Origin: Alphaproteobacteria bacterium
Lineage (GTDB): Bacteria > Pseudomonadota > Alphaproteobacteria > Rhizobiales > Devosiaceae
Direction: 5' to 3'
Assembly (NCBI GenBank): GCA_024279575.1
Contig: JAJRRJ010000150.1
Span: forward strand, 1 to 5,206
DNA: 5,206 nt
Both the position numbers and the translations under genes were made by a program. Position 1 is the first letter of the stretch. Each line of letters opens with the position of its first letter. This document shows positions 1-5,206 of this stretch, piece by piece. Below the pieces are notes generated by a model that was not told the DNA's origin, searched no databases, and worked only from the letters and a program-made list of their open reading frames with translations.

Positions 1-584
1 ACAAGATCGGCCAGCGCCTGTACCGATTTTCTCGCTTTGGCCGCTGCCATCATTTCCAGTAGCTCGCCAATCAGAAACAAAAACACCACAACAGCCGCTT
101 CTGCTGACTCGTCAATAAAAATGGCACCAATAACAGCAATGGTCACCAGGGTTTCAATGGTGAAGGGTTGCCCCGAAATTGCGCTCATAAAAGCCTTGCG
201 CGCCAGAGGGAAAAGGGCCAGCAGGGCCGCAAAAGCAAAAACGTACCCTGAATAGGCTGGCAAAACGAAAGATAAAACAACCGCCAGGGCCAAGAGGGCG
301 CCCGAAATTATCACTAATCGACCTTTACCGGTCTGCCACCAGGAAAGATTTTCCGGTCTGTCTTTTTCACCGGGCTGGTTGACCTTATAGCCAAGCCGTT
401 CCACCGCCTTGATTACAGATGTTGCATCCATGCTCCCGTCGGCAAAATTGAACTTCAGCTTCTGATTGGTATAGTTCAACTGAACGTTTTCCACCCCGGG
501 AATAGCACACACCACCCCTTCGATCTTGCTGGTGCAACTGGGGCAGTCCATCCCATCAATCTGCAACGTTTTCGTATCGGCCAT
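1..584 (-). CDS. Zn/Cd/Pb-type P1B heavy-metal-exporting ATPase, N-terminal part (cut by window edge)
   Basis: Inner-membrane pump expected to use ATP to export Zn(II), Cd(II) or Pb(II) from the cytoplasm. Reading the minus strand from the ATG at 584 gives 194 uninterrupted codons before the window ends. Residues 1-70 form one heavy-metal-associated domain with the metal-binding motif GMDCPSC (residues 11-17; Cys14 and Cys17). Hydrophobic stretches at about 88-107, 112-128, 143-157 and 162-178 are the first four membrane helices. The segment PFTIETLVTIAVIGA (140-154) followed by AEAAVVVFLFLIGELLE (161-177) closely matches the ZntA/CadA branch rather than copper CopA. An AGGA Shine-Dalgarno (593-596) lies 8 nt upstream of the start. 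The CPC-type membrane motif, the DKTGT phosphorylation site and the ATP-binding domain lie outside the window, so metal specificity rests on N-terminal similarity and on the MerR-type promoter. A role in metal resistance or homeostasis is inferred. Confidence 0.9.
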   Translation of the reverse strand, partial: MADTKTLQIDGMDCPSCTSKIEGVVCAIPGVENVQLNYTNQKLKFNFADGSMDATSVIKAVERLGYKVNQPGEKDRPENLSWWQTGKGRLVIISGALLALAVVLSFVLPAYSGYVFAFAALLALFPLARKAFMSAISGQPFTIETLVTIAVIGAIFIDESAEAAVVVFLFLIGELLEMMAAAKARKSVQALADL

Positions 585-619
585 ATCAATTTTCCTGCTT
601 GTACTTTTTACTATTCAGC

Positions 620-650
620 CTTATAAATCCTCTAGTGACTATAGGTTCAA
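620..650 (-). promoter_or_regulatory. MerR-family (ZntR/CadR/PbrR-like) promoter and operator of the metal ATPase
   Basis: On the minus strand, a -35 TTGAAC (650-645) and a -10 TATAAG (625-620) are separated by 19 bp. This over-long spacer is the hallmark of promoters activated by MerR-family regulators through DNA distortion. The spacer region holds a near-perfect dyad, CCTATAG-TCA-CTAGAGG (645-629; 6 of 7 arm positions pair), resembling operators of Zn/Cd/Pb-sensing MerR proteins. The predicted transcript start is near 613, about 28 nt upstream of the ATPase start codon. The regulator gene itself is not in the window. Architecture and spacing are read directly; metal-dependent induction is inferred from the family. 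Confidence 0.85.
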
Positions 651-658
651 GCAAAAAA

Positions 659-700
659 TGAAGTGCGCAATTTCCGGCATCCCGGGATGGCTTCACTTCA
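659..700. repeat. Inverted repeat TGAAGTG/CACTTCA enclosing a 12-bp perfect palindrome
   Basis: Seven-base arms TGAAGTG (659-665) and CACTTCA (694-700) flank a perfect palindrome CATCCCGGGATG (678-689). The two symmetries are not concentric (centres at 679.5 and 683.5), so they may be separate elements. They sit just upstream of the ATPase -35 and about 80 bp upstream of the hem promoter. They could be a protein-binding site or form an RNA hairpin if transcribed. No known motif is recognised. Confidence 0.5.
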
Positions 701-702
701 AA

Positions 703-716
703 TTTCCCGACGGAAA
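703..716. repeat. Small inverted repeat TTTCC-CGAC-GGAAA
   Basis: Five-base arms TTTCC (703-707) and GGAAA (712-716) around a 4-base centre lie directly after the larger inverted-repeat block in the divergent intergenic region. It is too short and too poor in GC to be a convincing terminator. It may be half of a regulator site or chance. Confidence 0.25.
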
Positions 717-770
717 ATATGGTGACAAAAACTTAAATTGGACATTGTTACTTATGTATCAAATCCACTT

Positions 771-797
771 TGTCGACTCGGTGACACTTCTGTGACA
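771..797 (+). promoter_or_regulatory. GTGACA direct repeats with an inverted TGTC half-site overlapping the hem promoter
   Basis: GTGACA occurs at 781-786 and 792-797, 11 bp apart (about one helical turn). A third copy lies at 722-727. TGTC at 771-774 is in inverted orientation to the first copy, giving TGTC-N8-GACA (771-786). One repeat coincides with the presumed -35 and another lies in the -35/-10 spacer, where a bound protein would usually repress. It could be an operator, but I cannot assign a regulator. Confidence 0.35.
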
Positions 798-810
798 AGA
801 CGTATATAAT
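781..810 (+). promoter_or_regulatory. Sigma70-like promoter of the hem operon
   Basis: A perfect -10 TATAAT (805-810) is preceded, with an 18-bp spacer, by GTGACA (781-786), which matches the -35 consensus TTGACA at 5 of 6 positions. The transcript would start around 816-818, only 12-14 nt before the hemA ATG at 830, giving a very short leader. No riboswitch or attenuator can fit in that leader, so control of this promoter would have to act at initiation or later. Promoter placement is inferred from consensus only. Confidence 0.7.
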
Positions 811-829
811 CGAATACTAAAGTAACGAG

Positions 830-1729
830 ATGATTGAAAACCTTTCTATCTGTCATATTGAAAAGACCCTTACGGCCACCGCTTCTCTTGAGGGGGCAGA
901 ACAGTGGGTATTGTTTGAAACCTGTCAGCGACAAATTTTTATTTCGATGCTTCCCCTACAAGGTATGCAGGGCAAATTTGGTGGACAGTTTTTTACAGGG
1001 GAAGCAGCCTATTCATTACTCTTGAATATTGTTTGCGGCCTGGAATCCAAAGTTGTCGGGGAAACTGAAATACTGGGACAATTCAAGGTTTTTGTGAATA
1101 AAGAGCAGGGCAATCAACCGCACTGGTTCAAACAATTTCGCCGGATTGCACAGGATATATTAGTGGATGCAAAGCAGATCCGCAGCGTCTATCTGCACGG
1201 GGTTGGCCACCGTTCCTATGGCGCCCTAACGGCACAATATCTCACAAACTGTAAAAACATCGCCATCGTTGGCGGCGGGCAACTGGCACAAAAGGCGTTA
1301 CCCTATCTCAATGACAGCGGGCATCAGGTTTCTCTATTTTTACGCAACAAAACACGGGTTGATCAAATCCCCGGGCGGTTGCTGGAAAATGTCAAAGTCA
1401 TGGGGCTTGATGAAGACGCCGATCTCAGGGATGCACAAGGGTTGCTCATTGCGGCCCCCATGCCCTCTCAAGCGATTGAGCAATGGGTGGCGCGATCCAA
1501 TTTATCAGCGCAAATGGTGGTGGATTTGCGCGCCCCAAATGCACACAGGCGTCTTGTTGTTGGTGCCAAACTGGTGACACTGGATGATTTATTTGCCGAT
1601 ATTGAAACCACATCAGAAATTTTTGAGGGTCGCATAAAGAGCGCCAGAAATCGTGTTCTGCATCTATCGCGGGAACGCTCGTTCATCCGACATTATCGCC
1701 CGTTTGGTTGGGAAGACATATGCGCTTGA
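830..1729 (+). CDS. hemA: Glutamyl-tRNA reductase, short form without the dimerisation domain
   Basis: First committed step of C5 tetrapyrrole synthesis: NADPH-dependent reduction of Glu-tRNA(Glu) to glutamate-1-semialdehyde in the cytoplasm. The catalytic motif appears as FETCQRQ (29-35), with Cys32 as the expected thioester nucleophile; most family members have TCNR here. The strongest match is GLESKVVGETEILGQFK (70-86), the conserved GLxSxVxGExQILGQ block. It is followed by AKQIRSV (114-120) and a nucleotide-binding loop IAIVGGGQLA (144-153). The protein is 299 aa against about 420 usually. It stops after the linker helix (about 262-290), so the C-terminal dimerisation domain is missing, and the segment before Cys32 is also short. 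An in-frame TAA at 818-820 rules out an upstream start. The Shine-Dalgarno is weak. The gene leads the operon and overlaps hemC by 10 nt. Family assignment is firm; full activity is inferred. Confidence 0.88.
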   Translation: MIENLSICHIEKTLTATASLEGAEQWVLFETCQRQIFISMLPLQGMQGKFGGQFFTGEAAYSLLLNIVCGLESKVVGETEILGQFKVFVNKEQGNQPHWFKQFRRIAQDILVDAKQIRSVYLHGVGHRSYGALTAQYLTNCKNIAIVGGGQLAQKALPYLNDSGHQVSLFLRNKTRVDQIPGRLLENVKVMGLDEDADLRDAQGLLIAAPMPSQAIEQWVARSNLSAQMVVDLRAPNAHRRLVVGAKLVTLDDLFADIETTSEIFEGRIKSARNRVLHLSRERSFIRHYRPFGWEDICA

Positions 1730-2937
1730 CCATAGCTTGCAGAAAGAGTGATCTGGCGCGCCTGCAGGCCTATACGGTGGGGGACGCGCTAAAAAGACAC
1801 TTCCCAGATTTGAATATTGAATATACTTTTCGCGCCTCGCTTGGGGATCAGAATCAGGGTGATCCCTTGTGGAAAATGCCCAGCCAGGGCGTGTTCACTC
1901 AGGACTTTGTTGCCGATCTGGTAAATGGGCAGGTGGATATGGTGGTGCATTCATGGAAAGACCTGCCGGTACAAAATGATGGTTCAACGCTTCTTGCGGC
2001 AACTCTTAAAAGAGCCGATCATCGGGACTTGCTGCTGGTCAAAAAAAACGCTGTAGAGCAAATAAAAAAACGCCGCTCGCTCAACCTTTTGTCGTCTTCC
2101 CCGCGCCGAATGTATAACCTGCCCGGGTTTTTGCGCCGTGCATTTCCGGGCGGACTGGATAGCGTCCATTTTGATCTGGTGCGCGGAAATATTCAAACCC
2201 GACTGGACAAAATGTTTCAATCTGAAGCGGACGGTCTTATTGTTGCAAAAGCTGCAATTGATCGTCTTGGAAGTGCATTCCAATTCAATCAGCCTAACGA
2301 CATATTTGATGGAGTTTCGCACAAAATCGGTGAGGCACTCAACAGCTGCCAGTGGATGGTTTTGCCGGCAAGTCACAACCCCCCGGCTGCCGCTCAGGGC
2401 GCTTTAGTGGTTGAAATTGCAAAGGAACGAAAAGATCTGGCAGACCGTCTTCAGGCTATAAACTGTAAAACGACCTTCAACGATGTGACAATTGAACGCG
2501 AAACCCTGGCTTTGTACGGGGGCGGCTGTCACCAGAAAATCGGGGTATGGGTGCAAACATGTAAAGAGGGGCAGGTCTTTTGCATCCGAGGGGAAACCGA
2601 TGCAGGCGAAACGTTGAACGAATTTTCCCTGCGTGATTCAGGAAAACCAGAAAACACTATTCCAATGGGGGGTGAGGCAGCCGGAAAATCGCAATATACT
2701 CAATCTTTGCCTATCCATAAAAATGATGGTGGAATTGTCTGGAGCAGGAATGTGCCTGACTGGTTCAATCTGGCGTCAAGTGGCATATGGGTCAATGGAA
2801 GTGACGACAGTCTTGATCCCAATGACAGTCTTGGACCAAGCGAAGATCACAGGCTTGAGGTTTTACTGAACAGCGTATCTGGAAAGCTCGACACGCCCCG
2901 CAACAAAGAGGACTGGCTGGCCCCGATACACCCATGA
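1720..2937 (+). CDS. hemC: Hydroxymethylbilane synthase (porphobilinogen deaminase), enlarged
   Basis: Links four porphobilinogens into hydroxymethylbilane on a covalent dipyrromethane cofactor. I chose ATG 1720 (405 aa) over the in-frame TTG 1708, because the protein then starts MRLTIACRKSDLA, aligning with the family N-terminus, and GGGA (1710-1713) is a plausible Shine-Dalgarno. Residues from this start: HSWKDLPV (77-84; catalytic Asp81), SSSPRR (125-130), VRGNIQTRLDKM (154-165), VAKAAIDRLG (175-184), AAAQGAL (223-229) and GGGC (267-270), with Cys270 as cofactor attachment site. Length exceeds the usual 300-320 aa. About 20 extra residues lie between the DRLG and AAAQGAL blocks, and about 65 extra residues are at the C-terminus, where an 18-bp unit is tandemly duplicated. 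Runs of 8 and 7 A at 2041 and 2064 leave the frame intact. The stop overlaps hemB (ATGA). A vestigial HemD-like role for the tail is speculation. Confidence 0.9.
   Translation: MRLTIACRKSDLARLQAYTVGDALKRHFPDLNIEYTFRASLGDQNQGDPLWKMPSQGVFTQDFVADLVNGQVDMVVHSWKDLPVQNDGSTLLAATLKRADHRDLLLVKKNAVEQIKKRRSLNLLSSSPRRMYNLPGFLRRAFPGGLDSVHFDLVRGNIQTRLDKMFQSEADGLIVAKAAIDRLGSAFQFNQPNDIFDGVSHKIGEALNSCQWMVLPASHNPPAAAQGALVVEIAKERKDLADRLQAINCKTTFNDVTIERETLALYGGGCHQKIGVWVQTCKEGQVFCIRGETDAGETLNEFSLRDSGKPENTIPMGGEAAGKSQYTQSLPIHKNDGGIVWSRNVPDWFNLASSGIWVNGSDDSLDPNDSLGPSEDHRLEVLLNSVSGKLDTPRNKEDWLAPIHP
2803..2838 (+). repeat. Tandem 18-bp duplication inside the hemC C-terminal extension
   Basis: Two adjacent 18-bp units (2803-2820 and 2821-2838) match at 13 of 18 bases, with an identical 10-base core GACAGTCTTG in each. 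They encode DDSLDP and NDSLGP. The repeat keeps the reading frame and lies in the acidic tail beyond the conserved HemC fold, suggesting recent, weakly constrained growth of that tail. Confidence 0.65.
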
Positions 2938-3890
2938 AACACTTAATGCGCAATCGCGCCAATCCCCATATTCGCGAATTACTGGCCCAAAGTGGCCTCT
3001 CTGTGAGCAAACTCATTCAACCGATTTTTGTGGTTGAGGGGTTGTCGGGCAAGGAAGAAATTCCCGGCCTTATTGGCAATCATCGTTTGGGCATATCTGA
3101 AGCACTCAGCCAGATTGAAAAAGACCTGAACAACGGGGTGCGTCATTTTATGTTGTTCTGTGTCCCGGCGAACAAAGGTATTACGCCAGACCCGGGCGCA
3201 GGCATGGTCGCTAGAATAAAACAACACTTTGGCAAAGACATTCACCTTTGGGTTGATACCTGCCTATGCTCCAGCTCGCCCCATGGTCATTGCTGCCTGT
3301 TCCACGACAAGGAGGGAGAAATTGACCTCGGCGCGACCCTGAATGCGCTCAGCTCTTATGCTAAATCCTACGCAGAAGCGGGAGCAGACGGCGTTGCCCC
3401 CAGTGATATGATAGACGGGCGGGTGGCCGCTATCCGTGCGCAACTGGACAAAAGCGGGTTCAGGAATATTCCCATCATGAGTTACTCGACAAAATTTGCC
3501 AGTGCATTTTACGGTCCCTTTCGGGCAGCAGCGGATTCTTCGCCCGGTTTTGGTGATCGCCGCCAATATCAAATCGATGTCAGAAATCGTTCTGACGCAC
3601 TCAATGCAAGCGTGCGGTGCGCAAACGAGGGGGCTGACCTTTTAATGCTAAAACCTGGCATGACCAGCATTGATTTGCTCAAACCAATCAGCCAAAAAAC
3701 CAATATCCCGATCGGTGTTTATCAGGTGAGCGGAGAATATGCCTCCCTTGCATTACTGGCCAGAGAGGGGTTGACTGACTTCAACCGCGCGCTGCTCGAA
3801 ACCTGGCATGTATTTCAGCGTGCCGGCGCGCAATACATTGTCACCTATGGCGCCCGCAAGGGACGCGACTTGGGAATTGCACTAACATGA
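2934..3890 (+). CDS. hemB: Delta-aminolevulinic acid dehydratase (porphobilinogen synthase), zinc type
   Basis: Condenses two 5-aminolevulinate molecules to porphobilinogen in the cytoplasm. At 318 aa it has normal family length. Both Schiff-base lysines are present: Lys187 in MSYSTKFASAFYGPF (182-196) and Lys240 in LMLKPG (237-242). The active-site zinc ligands are visible as DTCLCSSSPHGHC (108-120), with Cys110, Cys112 and Cys120, so this is the Zn-dependent form rather than the Asp-rich Mg form. Further signatures are APSDMIDGR (155-163), GDRRQYQ (207-213) and YQVSGEY (263-269). The ATG overlaps the hemC TGA (ATGA at 2934-2937) and no Shine-Dalgarno is evident, so translation probably relies on coupling with hemC. 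A second in-frame ATG at 2946 is possible but less well placed. The product feeds HemC, encoded just upstream. All key residues are intact. Confidence 0.97.
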   Translation: MKHLMRNRANPHIRELLAQSGLSVSKLIQPIFVVEGLSGKEEIPGLIGNHRLGISEALSQIEKDLNNGVRHFMLFCVPANKGITPDPGAGMVARIKQHFGKDIHLWVDTCLCSSSPHGHCCLFHDKEGEIDLGATLNALSSYAKSYAEAGADGVAPSDMIDGRVAAIRAQLDKSGFRNIPIMSYSTKFASAFYGPFRAAADSSPGFGDRRQYQIDVRNRSDALNASVRCANEGADLLMLKPGMTSIDLLKPISQKTNIPIGVYQVSGEYASLALLAREGLTDFNRALLETWHVFQRAGAQYIVTYGARKGRDLGIALT

Positions 3891-5173
3891 CACAAGAACT
3901 CTTTGATCGCTCAACCCGCGTCACCCCCGGTGGTGTACACAGCCCCGTTCGTTCTTTTAGAAACGTGGGGCGCACACCAATCTTTTTCAAACAGGCACAG
4001 GGCGCCACGCTGATAGACGTTGAAGGCAATAATTATATTGATTTTTGCCAAAGCTTTGGTCCACTCATTCTTGGGCACCGCGACCCCGATGTGGAAAAGG
4101 AAGTACGCGATGCGGTGGGAGATGTATGGACCCTTGGGACAGCTGATCCCTATTCGCTTGAACTTGCGGAATGGATTGTTGAAAAAATTGACGCCGTGGA
4201 ACGTATCAGGTTCGTAAATTCGGGCACTGAAGCCGTTATGAGCGCATTGCGATTGGCACGCGGATTTACCGGTCGCACAAAAATTGTCAAATTTGATGGC
4301 TGCTATCATGGGCATGTGGATTCTATGCTGGTCAAAGCCGGAAGCGGTTTGGCGGGGGGACAATCGGCCTCCTCAAGCGCCGGGGTCAGCCAAAATCAGG
4401 CAGGCGATACTCTGGTTCTACCCTTGGGGGATGAAAATGCCCTTCAGGCGTTGTTTGAAAGTCAGGGCGATGAAATTGCCGCCATTATCGTTGAGCCTCT
4501 ACCAGCAAATTTTGGCCTTTTACCCCTTAAGAATAGTTTTCTTCAAGCTTTGCGTATGCTCACAAAAGCCCATGGTGCTTTGCTGATTTTTGACGAGGTA
4601 ATTTCTGGATTTAGAGTGGCGCTTGGGGGGATGGCGCAACTAAGCAACATAACACCTCACCTCGTCACCTATGGCAAAGTGATAGGTGGCGGATTCCCTG
4701 TGGGGGCATTTGCAGGCCGGGCTGATGTCATGGATTTTATCGCACCGGAGGGCCCTGTTTATCAGGCGGGAACGCTCAGCGCCAATCCGATCAGCATGCG
4801 GGCCGGGCTGGTCACGCTCAAGAAAGCTGCGCGCGCAGGTAAGTATGATGCGCTCAATCAGCGCACACAAAACTTTGCCGATGAATTGGATCAACTGATC
4901 ACGAGAACCGGCAGCAATATCAAGCTGGTTTGTTCCGGCTCTTTATTATGGTTGTGTCCAGGTGCTCAGAATATGGAAATTTCTGCGCCGGCGGATTTTC
5001 CAGCAAATTTACAGGATAATTTCAAACCGTTTTTTTTATCGCTGCTGGCTGAAGGCATTTACATGGCACCAAGCGGGTATGAAGTTATGTTTCTCTCCCA
5101 TGCCCATACGGATTTGGTTCTTGAACAGGCGCTGGAGAAATTCAGGCGCGCCTTTGAAAAATTTAGCCAATGA
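3887..5173 (+). CDS. hemL: Glutamate-1-semialdehyde 2,1-aminomutase
   Basis: PLP enzyme that isomerises the glutamate-1-semialdehyde made by HemA into 5-aminolevulinate. The 428 aa length is typical. Conserved blocks in order: TPGGVHSPVRSF (13-24), FGPLILGH (57-64), RFVNSGTEAVMSALRLARGF (108-127; SGT contacts the PLP phosphate), GCYHGHVD (138-145), AGSGLAGG (151-158), IFDEVISGFRV (234-244; Asp236 pairs with the PLP ring nitrogen), TYGKVIGGGFPVGAF (261-275; Lys264 Schiff base), VYQAGTLSANP (291-301) and LAEGIYMAPSGYEVMFLS (387-404). Variant positions include CQSFGPLILGH, where SWGPLILGH is usual, and ADPYSLELAEWI, where an APTExEVELAE-type stretch is common, pointing to a distinct subfamily. 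The start overlaps the hemB stop (ATGA at 3887-3890), with a weak GGGA 11 nt upstream. Confinement of hemA and hemL to one transcript fits their substrate hand-off. Confidence 0.96.
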   Translation: MTQELFDRSTRVTPGGVHSPVRSFRNVGRTPIFFKQAQGATLIDVEGNNYIDFCQSFGPLILGHRDPDVEKEVRDAVGDVWTLGTADPYSLELAEWIVEKIDAVERIRFVNSGTEAVMSALRLARGFTGRTKIVKFDGCYHGHVDSMLVKAGSGLAGGQSASSSAGVSQNQAGDTLVLPLGDENALQALFESQGDEIAAIIVEPLPANFGLLPLKNSFLQALRMLTKAHGALLIFDEVISGFRVALGGMAQLSNITPHLVTYGKVIGGGFPVGAFAGRADVMDFIAPEGPVYQAGTLSANPISMRAGLVTLKKAARAGKYDALNQRTQNFADELDQLITRTGSNIKLVCSGSLLWLCPGAQNMEISAPADFPANLQDNFKPFFLSLLAEGIYMAPSGYEVMFLSHAHTDLVLEQALEKFRRAFEKFSQ

Positions 5174-5206
5174 AGCACTTTCGCACTAAAGTTCTCATCG
5201 CCATGG
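5170..5206 (+). CDS. Start of a downstream coupled gene, product unknown (cut by window edge)
   Basis: An ATG at 5170 overlaps the hemL TGA (ATGA, 5170-5173), the same junction style as hemC/hemB and hemB/hemL. Twelve codons are visible, reading MKHFRTKVLIAM, before the window ends. There is no clear Shine-Dalgarno, as for hemB. The basic N-terminus followed by hydrophobic residues resembles the start of a membrane-anchored protein such as a sensor kinase, but 12 residues do not allow a function to be assigned. Absence of any space for a terminator suggests the operon continues. Confidence 0.6.
   Translation, partial: MKHFRTKVLIAM

Noticed and set aside
37..255. Plus-strand open frame of 72 codons
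   Set aside because: Lies antisense to the metal ATPase, whose minus-strand translation shows clear membrane helices and family motifs; the plus-strand product is low-complexity.
659..720. Rho-independent terminator in the divergent intergenic region
   Set aside because: No stem is followed by a proper T-run in either direction, and no gene converges on this site; the genes diverge from it.
745..762. FNR/Crp-type box TTG...CAA upstream of hemA
   Set aside because: The half-sites are separated by 12 bases instead of 8 and the correctly spaced left half near 749-753 matches poorly.
526..795. Plus-strand open frame of 89 codons across the divergent intergenic region
   Set aside because: It runs through the start of the ATPase, its MerR-type promoter and part of the hem promoter; no family motif and no convincing ribosome-binding site.
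752..934. Minus-strand open frame of 60 codons
   Set aside because: Overlaps the hem promoter and the hemA N-terminal codons on the opposite strand; no recognisable protein features.
1708..1722. TTG at 1708 as the hemC start
   Set aside because: ATG at 1720 gives an N-terminus aligning with the family and has a GGGA in range; the TTG would only add four unsupported residues.
2041..2070. Possible frameshift at the poly-A tracts of hemC
   Set aside because: The frame stays open and conserved motifs on both sides (HSWKDLPV before, SSSPRR and VRGN after) are in the same frame.
1984..2376. Minus-strand open frame of 130 codons inside hemC
   Set aside because: Opposite to well-conserved HemC motifs; Cys- and basic-rich product typical of an antisense shadow.
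3911..4363. Minus-strand open frame of 150 codons inside hemL
   Set aside because: Opposite to strongly conserved HemL blocks; product looks like a shadow and has no promoter or ribosome-binding site.
5030..5037. Eight-T run in hemL as a terminator or programmed slippage site
   Set aside because: It lies within intact HemL coding sequence with conserved motifs continuing in frame (LAEGIYMAPS), and no GC-rich stem precedes it.

Overview
The window reads as a moderately GC-balanced (roughly 50 % by eye) bacterial chromosome segment, most likely from a Gram-negative bacterium. It makes 5-aminolevulinate from glutamyl-tRNA (C5 route: HemA + HemL) rather than from glycine and succinyl-CoA, which argues against a typical alphaproteobacterium. 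The HemA, HemC and HemL variants are divergent, and from memory the HemL style is reminiscent of Bdellovibrio-like lineages. That placement is a weak inference, and no ribosomal or other reliable taxonomic marker is present.

Layout. Positions 1-584 (minus strand) hold the N-terminal 194 codons of a Zn/Cd/Pb-type P1B metal-exporting ATPase, cut by the window edge. Positions 585-829 are a divergent intergenic region. It carries a very clear MerR-family 'over-spaced' promoter/operator for the ATPase, a palindrome/inverted-repeat block in the middle, and a sigma70-like promoter for the plus-strand genes with GTGACA direct repeats. Positions 830-5173 are a tightly packed operon hemA-hemC-hemB-hemL. 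Its overlaps are 10 nt at hemA/hemC and ATGA at hemC/hemB, hemB/hemL and hemL/next gene. A further coupled gene begins at 5170 and is cut after 12 codons.

The operon covers tetrapyrrole synthesis from Glu-tRNA to hydroxymethylbilane. HemA reduces Glu-tRNA to glutamate-1-semialdehyde, HemL converts that to ALA, HemB condenses two ALA to porphobilinogen, and HemC polymerises four porphobilinogens. The next enzyme, HemD (uroporphyrinogen III synthase), is not in the window.

The most unusual points are a very short HemA (299 aa) that ends where the dimerisation domain should begin, and an enlarged HemC (405 aa) with an internal insertion and a C-terminal extension. I see no mobile element, CRISPR array, RNA gene or wholly unknown system; the novelty lies in enzyme architecture and in the regulatory intergenic region.
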